Shown here: piece after piece, positions 1 to 7,431 of the stretch
Numbering within the stretch: position 1 is the first letter of the stretch
Layout: each line of letters starts with the position of its first letter
DNA from: Spartobacteria bacterium
GTDB lineage: Bacteria; Verrucomicrobiota; Verrucomicrobiia; Chthoniobacterales; Chthoniobacteraceae
Direction of reading: 5' to 3'
Length of the DNA: 15,171 bases
Assembly (NCBI GenBank): GCA_025355595.1
Contig: JANXZI010000288.1
Span: 1 to 15,171 of the forward strand
Position numbers and translations under genes: made by a program
Notes under the pieces: model-generated
Database searches by the model: none
What the model was told of the DNA's origin: nothing
What the model saw: only the letters and a program-made list of their open reading frames with translations

Positions 1-844
1 CAAATTGCAGCTCACCGTGATGGCTCGCGAGCAGGTGCAGCAGGTGCAGCCGCACGTCCTCGCTCGCGGGATCGAGCGGCAGCCAGCCGGCCCACGAAGG
101 CCCCTGCTGGAGCCTGCGCCAAAGCGTGTTCACCACCTCGATACCGATGGTGATGTGGCCGAGCAGTTCGCCGCGCTCATCGAACGGCATCATGAAGCCA
201 TCCACCGGCATCTGATTTTCCCACAGCTTCCCGCAGTCGTGAAAAAGCACGCCCGCGGCGAGCAGGTCGCGGTTCAGCGACGGATACGCGGACGCAATCG
301 CCATCGCCGAACGCATCATCTGCGCGACGTGCTCGACGAGCCCGCCGCGACGCGCGTGATGGTTCGCGCGCGCGGCAGCGGCGCGGCGGAAACGGTCGCC
401 GAAATCATCGAGGAAAAGCCCGCACAGTGCGGCGAGCCGTGGGTCCGAAAGACCGCGCACCGTCTGACCGAGATACGCAAAATCCGCCGCCTGCCTGCCG
501 CGCACGTCCTTCGGGCCGTCGAGCAATTCGGCGAGTTCGTCGGGCTGAAGGTCGCGGATCGTCCACCGCTTTGAATCAAGGCCGAAGCCGGGACTCATGG
601 TGAATTCGCCCTCGACTTCCACGAACGCGCCCGCCTTTGCGCCCTCGCAAAATTCAAACGCCGGCGCGTCGCTCCACGCGCGCAGCGTGAGCTTGGCCCC
701 CGCGTCGGCGAGCACCGCGGCGTAGAAGGGCTTGCCCTCGCGCGTGTCCTTGCGCGTGAGCGATTCGATCTGCGCATGCACGCGCGCCTCGACGCGGCTT
801 TCGGCGGCGGCGCGCTTGAGCTGCACGATGGGCAGGAGATCCAT
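1..844 (-). CDS. YhaM-like 3'-5' exoribonuclease (OB fold + HD domain), C-terminus cut by window edge
   Basis: Frame read from the ATG at 844-842 to the left edge, 281 residues with no stop. Residues about 15-100 look like an OB-fold nucleic-acid-binding domain (segments EARVHAQIESLTRKDTREGKPF and LTLRAWSD). Residues about 160-281 form an HD phosphohydrolase domain: NHHARRGGLVEH at 161-172, the HD pair FHDCGK at 201-206, a GH at 229-230 and SHHGEL at 274-279. This layout and these motifs are those of Bacillus YhaM, a metal-dependent cytoplasmic RNA 3'-5' exonuclease of about 314 residues, so roughly the last 30-60 residues are outside the window. No in-frame ATG or GTG was found in the 30 bases upstream, and no Shine-Dalgarno sequence is visible. 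The gene is divergent from the pseudopilin cassette and probably unrelated to it. A cyclic-nucleotide or other HD hydrolase is less likely because of the OB domain and the SHHGE signature. Confidence 0.85.
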   Translation of the reverse strand, partial: MDLLPIVQLKRAAAESRVEARVHAQIESLTRKDTREGKPFYAAVLADAGAKLTLRAWSDAPAFEFCEGAKAGAFVEVEGEFTMSPGFGLDSKRWTIRDLQPDELAELLDGPKDVRGRQAADFAYLGQTVRGLSDPRLAALCGLFLDDFGDRFRRAAAARANHHARRGGLVEHVAQMMRSAMAIASAYPSLNRDLLAAGVLFHDCGKLWENQMPVDGFMMPFDERGELLGHITIGIEVVNTLWRRLQQGPSWAGWLPLDPASEDVRLHLLHLLASHHGELQF

Positions 845-899
845 GCGTATTTGATCGAGCGCGCGGGCGGGCGCTGTCGAGCAGGAAAGCGCGGTGCTT

Positions 900-962
900 T
901 CATGAAAATGCCGTGACTTAAATGTAAATACATTGCAAACGCTGGCACGCAGCTTTAGTCAT
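900..962. promoter_or_regulatory. Divergent promoter region with operator-like palindrome
   Basis: This AT-rich patch lies in the 140-base gap between the divergent exonuclease and cassette genes. It holds the palindrome AATGTAAATACATT at 921-934 (6-bp arms around an AA centre). Next to it, TTGCAA at 933-938 could be a -35 box for the cassette, but the candidate -10 boxes at suitable spacing (TTTAGT at 954-959, TAGTCA at 956-961) are weak. A promoter pair must lie here or nearby because both genes start from this gap; the exact boxes and a regulator are inference. Confidence 0.35.
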
Positions 963-984
963 CCTCAGTTCGCTCCCCCGCGCC

Positions 985-1632
985 ATGCAGCATTTCCCCC
1001 ACCGCCATCCCCTTGCCTCCCGCACTGCGGGGTTCAGCCTTGTGGAAGTCACGCTCGCGCTGGGGGTCGTGGCGATCGCGTTGGTGGCACTGCTGGGGCT
1101 GCTGCCCTCGGGGATGAACAATTTCCGCGCGGCGATGGACTCGCAGGTCGCCGGTGAGATTTTCCAGCGCGTCGTCGCGGATGCGCAGGAGACGGATTTC
1201 GACACGCTGATCAAGAGCGGCACGGACACGGAAAAGGGCGGCGAGGGCTCGCAGTTTTACCGGCTCCCGCTGCGGCATTTCGACAACCAGGGCACCGAGG
1301 TGAAAGTCACCAATCCCGATCTCCCGACGCCCACCGAGGCCAAAGCGATCCTCTACACCGTGCGCGTGCGCGGTTCGCTGCCAGGCGATCCCGATCCGGG
1401 CAGGCACACGGCGACTTTTGCGACGTCGCTGCCGGGCGTTGCCGCGCCGCGCTTCAATCCGCGCGGGCTCACCTTTCTCACCGTGCAGATCGCGGCCACG
1501 GGCGGCACGCGCCAGCTTTCATCGCTGGTGGATTCACAGACATTTCTCGTCAGCTCATCGCTGGCGGCGAAATCCACGCTGACGGTGCGCAACTACGTGG
1601 CCGTCGTCGCGCGGAACGGCTACAAGCCATGA
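985..1632 (+). CDS. vccB: Verru_Chthon cassette protein B (GspI-like pseudopilin)
   Basis: A 215-residue protein with a type IV prepilin N-terminus: a short basic leader, Gly16, then FSLVEV and a continuous hydrophobic helix to about residue 43. The predicted prepilin-peptidase site is Gly16/Phe17, giving Glu at mature position 5 (residue 21). The LVEVTLALGVVAIALVALLGLLP pattern is closest to GspI-type minor pseudopilins. The rest is a soluble domain of about 170 residues, larger than a standard GspI. It is the first gene of the four-gene cassette, and its TGA overlaps the ATG of the next gene (ATGA), which suggests translational coupling. No Shine-Dalgarno sequence precedes the ATG. The cassette name is a family recognition; its biological function is not established. 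The GspI role is inferred from the helix pattern and gene order. Confidence 0.83.
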   Translation: MQHFPHRHPLASRTAGFSLVEVTLALGVVAIALVALLGLLPSGMNNFRAAMDSQVAGEIFQRVVADAQETDFDTLIKSGTDTEKGGEGSQFYRLPLRHFDNQGTEVKVTNPDLPTPTEAKAILYTVRVRGSLPGDPDPGRHTATFATSLPGVAAPRFNPRGLTFLTVQIAATGGTRQLSSLVDSQTFLVSSSLAAKSTLTVRNYVAVVARNGYKP

Positions 1633-2681
1633 GCGGGCCGTCCCCACGCCGCGCGCGCGCGGCCTTCACGCTCATCGAGGTCCTCGTGTCGGTGGCCATC
1701 ATCGTCGTGATGCTGGGATTCCTCGTCGGGGTGATGGATCAGACGACGCGGGTCTGGGCGAACGCATCGGCCAAGGTGGAACAGTTCCGCGAGGCGCGCA
1801 CCGGCTTCGAGCGCGTGACCTCGCGGCTCTCGCAGGCGACGCTGAATACGTATTGGGACTACGACAGCCCGACGAAGCCCACGCGCTACCAGCGCCAGAG
1901 CGAACTGCGTTTCATCACCGGCAAGGCGCAGACCCTGCTCGGCAGCATCCCGAACGCCGCCCGACTCACGCACTCCGTATTTTTTAATGCCCCGCTCGGG
2001 ATCACTGGCAACACCAACTACACCGGCCTCGAAAACGCGCTGAACACCGTCGGCTTCTACTTGGAACTGGCCGACGACTCGGGACAGCGTCCGCCTTTCA
2101 TCACCACCGCGATGATCCCCGCGCGCTGGCGTTTCCGACTGATGGAATTTTTCCAGCCCACGGAAAACTTCAGCCTCTACCAGTTCACGAGCGGCCCGGG
2201 CGCCAGCACCTACACGGGCAAGGGCTGGTTCGATGTGGACATGGGTAACGTGAACACACCGGCCCTCAGACGCGCCGTCGCCGAAAATGTGATCGCCTTC
2301 GTCATCACGCCGCGGCTTTCGAAGGCCGAGGAAATCCCGCTCCAGAGCAACGCGACGCATTCGCCGCTCGCGCCGAACTACGGCTACGACTCGACGGGCA
2401 CGAACGCGAACCCACAGCTCAACCCGAGAAACCAGCTCCCGCCCGTGGTGCAGCTCACGATGGTCGCGATTGACGAAAAATCCGCGGCCAGTCTCGGCCT
2501 GTCGTCGTCCGGGGATTCGGACATTTTCAAAATCTCGACGCTCTTCAGCGACACGACAAAGTTCGCCGAGGACATCACCGCGCTGGAGCAGACGCTCGCC
2601 ACGAAGCGCGTGAAGTACCGCATTTTCACCACGAATGTCCAAATCCGCGCCGCAAAATGGAGCCGAGAACAGATCAAGTGA
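1629..2681 (+). CDS. vccC: Verru_Chthon cassette protein C (GspJ-like pseudopilin)
   Basis: A 350-residue protein with the prepilin signature AFTLIEVLVSVAII at residues 12-25. The residue before the cleavage site is Ala12, not the usual Gly, and Glu17 is mature position 5. After the helix comes a coiled region (FREARTGFERVTSRLSQ, about 52-68). The soluble domain contains AENVIAFVITPR near residue 218 and PPVVQLTMVAIDE near residue 271. These resemble the GspJ pattern, in which a 'hydrophobic, gv..f..ry' strand is followed by an 'lP..v.v.l' strand, so C looks like an enlarged GspJ (usually about 200 residues). The ATG overlaps the stop of cassette gene B by ATGA. The TGA at 2679-2681 overlaps the start of the A gene. 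GspJ equivalence is inference from these short patterns. Confidence 0.83.
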   Translation: MSGPSPRRARAAFTLIEVLVSVAIIVVMLGFLVGVMDQTTRVWANASAKVEQFREARTGFERVTSRLSQATLNTYWDYDSPTKPTRYQRQSELRFITGKAQTLLGSIPNAARLTHSVFFNAPLGITGNTNYTGLENALNTVGFYLELADDSGQRPPFITTAMIPARWRFRLMEFFQPTENFSLYQFTSGPGASTYTGKGWFDVDMGNVNTPALRRAVAENVIAFVITPRLSKAEEIPLQSNATHSPLAPNYGYDSTGTNANPQLNPRNQLPPVVQLTMVAIDEKSAASLGLSSSGDSDIFKISTLFSDTTKFAEDITALEQTLATKRVKYRIFTTNVQIRAAKWSREQIK

Positions 2682-5600
2682 ACCTGGCAAAGCCGTCGCG
2701 CCGCCGCGCCGTCGCGCTCATCCTCGTGCTCGCATTCACCGTGCTGGTCGCGGCGAGCGTCATCGGGTTTTTCGCCACGGCCACTTCGGCACGGCGCGAG
2801 GCCAGCAGCTACGAATCGGGCATCGCGGTGAGGCAGCTCTCGGAAATGGTGACGAGTGTCGTGATGGGCCAGATCGCCGACGGCACGAGGAGTTGGGAAA
2901 TCCCGCCCGTGTCCGCCTCCGCCAAGGGCAGCGGCGCCCGCCTCACCTACTCGACGCAGCCAGGCCTCATCCGCACCTACACGGACACCGGCGACGCCGG
3001 GCGCATCTTCAAGCTGTATTCCTCCGACACGATGGTCACCCAGCCGCGCAGCGTCTGGAGCGTGGGCGGCCAGCTCGCGAACGAAGTGCCCGCGACCTGG
3101 CCCGCGCAGCCCGCGCACTTCGTGGACTTGAATCAGCCCGTGCTCTTCGAGGATCCCTCGGGCGTCATCAAACAGGCCGATTCGTCGCGGTATTTTTCCG
3201 CCGCGTATCCGATCCTCGATCCGCTCGCCCTGCTGCCGGTCGCCGGAGCGACTGTGGGCGTGGAGGGCTTCGACCTGAGCGGCATCCCGGGCTACAAGGG
3301 CGGCGCAGGGAAGCCGGCGATCAGCACCACGGATGATCCGACCGCACCCGCCACAGCCGGCACGACGAGCAATCCTGCGCCCATGCCCGTGCGATGGATC
3401 TACGTGCTGCAGGATGGCACTTTCACCGTGCCGAATGCCGCCACTGCGGGCACGCTCGCGGCCGACTGGTCCAGCCTGCCCGACGGTAGCCGGCTGAAAC
3501 CCAGCAAGACGAACCCGATCACGGGCCGCATCGCATTCTGGACCGACGACGAGACGTGCAAGCTGAACGTGAACACCGCCGGCGAGCCGACGCCGTGGGA
3601 CACGCCGCGCGCGATCACGATCCAGGATCTGAACTACGGTCGCTATCAGCCCGCGTATCAGGAATATCAGCGCTTCCCAGGCCACCCGTTCGGGACAGCG
3701 CTGAGCCCCGTTTTGTTCCCAGGGAAAAAGCTCACGAGCGCGCAAAAGGAGGACATCTACCGCATCATCCCGAGGCTCGGAACTGGCGGCACACTCGGCG
3801 CCACGCGCGAGATCCCGCGCGGGATCAGCCAGGGCGACGCAGGGTATCAGTCCGTGAAGATCGCGCTCGATTCCGATCGGCTCTACGCGAGCGCCGATGA
3901 GTTTCTTTTTGCACCGCCCGCGACCGCAGGCCTGCGCCCGGAGAATCCCAACGTGGCGGGTTCCACGCTGCCGAAATTCAAGGAGCAGTTGAAGCGCTCG
4001 CGGTTTTTCCTCACCGCCAGCAGCCGCTCGCCGGAGGTCACGCTGTACGGCACGCCGCGCATCAGCCTCTGGCCGGTGAGTTCGGCGGCCGGGACGCGCA
4101 CGACCTTCGACACGCTCGCCGCGTTCTGCGCATCCATCGGGCCGGACAGCACGGCGAAGCCCTCGATGCCGTTCTATTTTCAGCGGCAGGACGCCACGAG
4201 CCCGAAGGCCGACTACGACAACATCCCGCGCAACAAGGCGCTCTACCAATACCTCCAGAACCTCACCTCGCAGCCGGTGCCGGGCTATGGCGGAAGTTTT
4301 CTGCAAAAATGGGGCGCTGATCGCGACCAGGTGCTCACGGAAATTTTCGATTACATCCGCTGCGTAAACTTGCGCGACCCCGTGCAGATTCAACGGGGCG
4401 TGGCGCGCTTCGCGGACAACGGCCAGGTCGCCCCGATCCAGATCGGCACCACGCAGGGCTTCGGCCGCTACCATACGCTCTCGCAATTCGGCTTTCACTT
4501 CATCTGCGCGCAGGATTTCCCGTCTGACAAAGCCGTAGCCGAAGGCGACATAGCCAGCGCGAGCGCGGCGAAGCTCGCGAAAGGCGAGCGCGCCATCGAG
4601 GCTTCGTTCCTGTTTTCGCCATTCAGTGCGAGCCTCGGATTTTATAAGATGGCGGAGGACCTCGAATATGAGGTCACCTTCAAAACACCACTCACGATTG
4701 ACGGGCAAGATCTGAAGATGGTCTCCGGCAAGACCGCGCTGAACAACCGGATCGGCTCCGGCTGGCACAACAACGGACGCGAACACGGCGGCCCCGGTGG
4801 CCTGCGCGGCCCCGTGCAGGCGCTCGGCGGCGGCGGCTACAAGTACGTCAGCAAGGCCGCGCCGCGCGTGAAGATCGCAGCCGGTGCGACGACGATGAAA
4901 TTTTCCGGCGGAACGATCGAGGTGAAGGTCTCGATCAAGGGCAGCCTCATCCAGACGTTCCAGCTCGATTTCCCCGGCGGCAGTTTCCCGGTGCCAAAGC
5001 TCGTCCGCAGCGGCACCACCGCCTACCGCGGATGCAGCGCTACCGACATGAATTTCTGGTGGACGTTTGGCCAGCGCTATTCCCGGGCCGGCGAGACTCC
5101 GCACGCGCCGAACACGGAATATGCCGCCACCACGCGCCGCTGGGCGGACAGCGGGCCTTCGGGCTTCAAGGCCGGCGGGCTTTTCCGCGCCGAAGATGTC
5201 GTGCGCTCGATCGTGCCCGAGCACGGCGACCTCCGCCACCTCGCCGCAAAATCGCAGATCGCCGCGACGGAATTTGTGAAGGCGCGCAGCGCGGAGTGGG
5301 AATCGCCATTCAGCTTCGTGCATGTCTTCGTCTCCTCCGCGGGCAGCCATTTTCTCTACGGCTTCGGCAACGAGCCCGGCCCCCAGCCCTCGACAGATCC
5401 CGCGTCAATTCCCGTCGCAGCCAACGACGATCAGCTCGTGCCCGGCATCTCCTACCACTACTCGCGCCTCCCCGAGATCCGACCGGGTGCCGGGAAAAAG
5501 TACAACCTTTGGGGCGACTTTGACAACGGCATGGCGACGTGGCCCGACGGCGCCTACATCAACAAGCCCGACGAGGGCAGCCAGGGCTCCACGAATTCGC

Positions 5601-6592
5601 CCTACACCTACTTCGCGTGGAATTTCCAGGAGGCCACCGACAGCTTCTTTTCGCCGAGCCGCCTCGTGCCCAGCGCGGGAATGTTCGGCTCGCTGCCGAC
5701 CGGCATCAAGCGCCACACCGCGGCAACTCCGCACGCGTGGGAGACGCTGCTCTTCCGCCCGCAGCCGGGCCATCCGGGGGAAAAATTCACGCCGAAGGAT
5801 CACCTCATCATGGATCTTTTCTGGATGCCCGTCGGCGAGCCCTACCCGATCAGCGAGCCATTTTCCACGGCGGGAAAAGTGAACCTCAACTACGAGATCG
5901 CCCCCTTCAGCTACATCCGTCGCACCACCGCCCTGCGCGGCGCGATGAAGGCCGATGAGCCGCTCCTGCTCATCAACAGCGGATCGAAAATCTACAAGCT
6001 GTGGGACCACGAGACGAACGATCATCCTTTCGGACTCCCGAGCAACGGCGCAGGCACCGACGCGCAGGTCCGCGCCGACTGGACGAAGGCCTACAACGGC
6101 CAGGTGCCATTCGACAAATTGCGCCGCCCGATCGACGTGGAGAAGACGCTCAAACAGGCCGACGATCGGTTCGCCGCCGGCAACGCCTTCCGCTCCGCGA
6201 CCGAAATCTGCGAGCTGCACCTTGTCCGCGAAGGCGAGGATCTCGCGAGCTACAAAAACGGCACCATCGCCAGCGGCTCCCTGCCCACCGGCGACAACGT
6301 CCGCGAGCGCCCGTACGCAAATCTCTACGCAAAGCTCACGACGAAATCGAACACCTTCAACGTCCACCTGCGCGTGCAGGTCCTCCGCAAGCGCACCGGC
6401 CAATCCGCCGATTTCGCGGTGTGGGATGAGAGCCTCGACACCGTCGTCGCCGAGCACCGCGGCTCCGCACTCATCGAGCGCTACGTGGACGCGTCGGATC
6501 CGAACCTGCCCGACTTTGCGACAAAAACGGATGCAACTCTGGACAACTGCGCTAGGTTCCGCATCGTAAGCGTCAACAAGTTCTCCCCCTGA
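2657..6592 (+). CDS. vccA: Verru_Chthon cassette protein A (giant GspK-like pseudopilin)
   Basis: A 1311-residue protein, the largest of the cassette. A basic stretch (PSRRRAVALILVLAF) leads into a single hydrophobic helix at about residues 16-42, followed by TATSARREASSYESG. As in GspK/PulK, the N-terminal helix lacks the Glu at position 5. WTDDETCKLNVNTAGE at 295-310 matches the acidic 'DE..kiNlNt' motif of GspK-type proteins. Residues about 708-732 are glycine-rich (HGGPGGLRGPVQALGGGG). No further domain was recognised in the last 900 residues, which are rich in Trp, Tyr and Pro as in secreted or surface proteins. Start choice: the ATG at 2657 overlaps gene C by 25 bases. The GTG at 2678 would give a GTGA overlap with the stop of gene C and a shorter leader (MNLAKPSRRR), and I think it equally or more likely. 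Usual GspK proteins are about 320 residues, so this one is enlarged about fourfold. Confidence 0.83.
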   Translation: MEPRTDQVNLAKPSRRRAVALILVLAFTVLVAASVIGFFATATSARREASSYESGIAVRQLSEMVTSVVMGQIADGTRSWEIPPVSASAKGSGARLTYSTQPGLIRTYTDTGDAGRIFKLYSSDTMVTQPRSVWSVGGQLANEVPATWPAQPAHFVDLNQPVLFEDPSGVIKQADSSRYFSAAYPILDPLALLPVAGATVGVEGFDLSGIPGYKGGAGKPAISTTDDPTAPATAGTTSNPAPMPVRWIYVLQDGTFTVPNAATAGTLAADWSSLPDGSRLKPSKTNPITGRIAFWTDDETCKLNVNTAGEPTPWDTPRAITIQDLNYGRYQPAYQEYQRFPGHPFGTALSPVLFPGKKLTSAQKEDIYRIIPRLGTGGTLGATREIPRGISQGDAGYQSVKIALDSDRLYASADEFLFAPPATAGLRPENPNVAGSTLPKFKEQLKRSRFFLTASSRSPEVTLYGTPRISLWPVSSAAGTRTTFDTLAAFCASIGPDSTAKPSMPFYFQRQDATSPKADYDNIPRNKALYQYLQNLTSQPVPGYGGSFLQKWGADRDQVLTEIFDYIRCVNLRDPVQIQRGVARFADNGQVAPIQIGTTQGFGRYHTLSQFGFHFICAQDFPSDKAVAEGDIASASAAKLAKGERAIEASFLFSPFSASLGFYKMAEDLEYEVTFKTPLTIDGQDLKMVSGKTALNNRIGSGWHNNGREHGGPGGLRGPVQALGGGGYKYVSKAAPRVKIAAGATTMKFSGGTIEVKVSIKGSLIQTFQLDFPGGSFPVPKLVRSGTTAYRGCSATDMNFWWTFGQRYSRAGETPHAPNTEYAATTRRWADSGPSGFKAGGLFRAEDVVRSIVPEHGDLRHLAAKSQIAATEFVKARSAEWESPFSFVHVFVSSAGSHFLYGFGNEPGPQPSTDPASIPVAANDDQLVPGISYHYSRLPEIRPGAGKKYNLWGDFDNGMATWPDGAYINKPDEGSQGSTNSPYTYFAWNFQEATDSFFSPSRLVPSAGMFGSLPTGIKRHTAATPHAWETLLFRPQPGHPGEKFTPKDHLIMDLFWMPVGEPYPISEPFSTAGKVNLNYEIAPFSYIRRTTALRGAMKADEPLLLINSGSKIYKLWDHETNDHPFGLPSNGAGTDAQVRADWTKAYNGQVPFDKLRRPIDVEKTLKQADDRFAAGNAFRSATEICELHLVREGEDLASYKNGTIASGSLPTGDNVRERPYANLYAKLTTKSNTFNVHLRVQVLRKRTGQSADFAVWDESLDTVVAEHRGSALIERYVDASDPNLPDFATKTDATLDNCARFRIVSVNKFSP

Positions 6593-6600
6593 AATTGACC

Positions 6601-7335
6601 ATGAACACCCGGCTTCCCAACGACAGAAAAGCGTCCGCATTTTCCCTCATCGAACTCCTCGTGGTGATCGCCATCATCGGCATCATCGGCTCCGTCGCCG
6701 TGCCCGCCGTGGGCAGTCTGCTGAAGGGCAGCTCGCTCACGCAGGCCGCCAACATGATCACCGACACGATCGCCGGCGCACGCCAGCAGGCGCTCACGAG
6801 GAATCGCAGTGTCGAGGTGAGGTTCTACCGCTTTTGGAATTCCGAGGTCATCGGCGAGCCGATGCCGAGCGCCGCCTCGGATCTCGATGCGGCCCCGCCC
6901 GGGCTCAATTACAAGGCGCAGTATCACGCATTTCAGGCCTTCGAGATCGCGGATGGCGGTGTTGCAAACCCGATCGGCAAACTGGCCATCCTGCCGAACA
7001 CGGTGATTCTCAGCATGGAGCCCTCACTTTCCAGCCTGCTGGGAAACACCGACCCGTTGACGGGTCCTGTGAAGACGAAACCCGCCAAAAATGATCCCGA
7101 ACTGCCCCGCGGCGTGGCAGACCGCTACGAATACGTCGCCTTCCGCTTCCAGCCCGACGGTGCCACGACGCTCTCGCCGACCAAGGGCCCGTCCAACGGC
7201 CTGTGGTTCATCACCGCCCACCTGCTCGCCGATCTCGGCAAGGCCAGCGCAAACACTCCGCCGCCGAATTTTTTCACCTGGATGCTCGATCCCGTGAGCG
7301 GCAGCTCGAAGATCATGCGGCCCGGCGTGAAGTAG
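6601..7335 (+). CDS. vccD: Verru_Chthon cassette protein D (GspH-like pseudopilin)
   Basis: A 244-residue protein from the ATG at 6601; a TTG at 6595 would add two residues. The prepilin signature AFSLIELLVVIAIIGIIG starts at Ala13, with cleavage predicted after Ala13 (Ala rather than Gly at -1) and Glu18 at mature position 5. The helix runs into SLTQAANMITDTIAGARQQALTRNRSVEVRFYRF, which is very like GspH/FimT proteins, where 'l...l..aRseAi.rn..v...f' follows the helix. The C-terminal part contains a beta-rich segment (YVAFRFQPDGATTLSP, GLWFITAHLL). It starts 8 bases after the stop of gene A and is the last gene of the cassette; an inverted repeat lies about 30 bases beyond its TAG. It is assigned as cassette protein D by sequence pattern and position. 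The GspH role is inference, though this is the clearest of the four matches. Confidence 0.83.
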   Translation: MNTRLPNDRKASAFSLIELLVVIAIIGIIGSVAVPAVGSLLKGSSLTQAANMITDTIAGARQQALTRNRSVEVRFYRFWNSEVIGEPMPSAASDLDAAPPGLNYKAQYHAFQAFEIADGGVANPIGKLAILPNTVILSMEPSLSSLLGNTDPLTGPVKTKPAKNDPELPRGVADRYEYVAFRFQPDGATTLSPTKGPSNGLWFITAHLLADLGKASANTPPPNFFTWMLDPVSGSSKIMRPGVK

Positions 7336-7366
7336 GCGCGCCCAGCAGAGCGCGGGGTGGTTGATC

Positions 7367-7412
7367 GAATGACGAATGAGTGCGACGGCCGCTGATCATC
7401 CATTCGTCATTC
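7367..7412. terminator. Inverted repeat between convergent genes, possible bidirectional terminator
   Basis: GAATGACGAATG at 7367-7378 is the exact reverse complement of CATTCGTCATTC at 7401-7412, with a 22-base loop. A further partial copy of the unit (GTCATTT) follows at 7413-7419. It lies between the stop of the D gene and the stop of the convergent cupin gene, a usual place for a shared terminator. The stem is AT/GC mixed and only a short T run follows, so termination is plausible but not certain. It could instead be a dispersed intergenic repeat element. Confidence 0.4.
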
Positions 7413-7431
7413 GTCATTTCAAAATTGACGG

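Noticed and set aside
31..48. Tandem 9-base repeat GCAGGTGCA
   Set aside because: It lies in the exonuclease gene and simply encodes two adjacent His-Leu-Leu triplets before SHHGEL; no sign of a regulatory or mobile repeat.
5..948. Open frames at 5-574 (+), 316-579 (-) and 595-948 (-)
   Set aside because: They are in other frames of the exonuclease gene, whose true frame has no stop before the left edge and contains the OB and HD motifs.
2384..5350. A 988-codon open frame on the - strand, antisense to the C and A cassette genes
   Set aside because: The translation is Arg/Ala/Val/His-rich with no domain, and the + strand frame has clear prepilin signatures. Long antisense frames arise from strong G/C at third codon positions.
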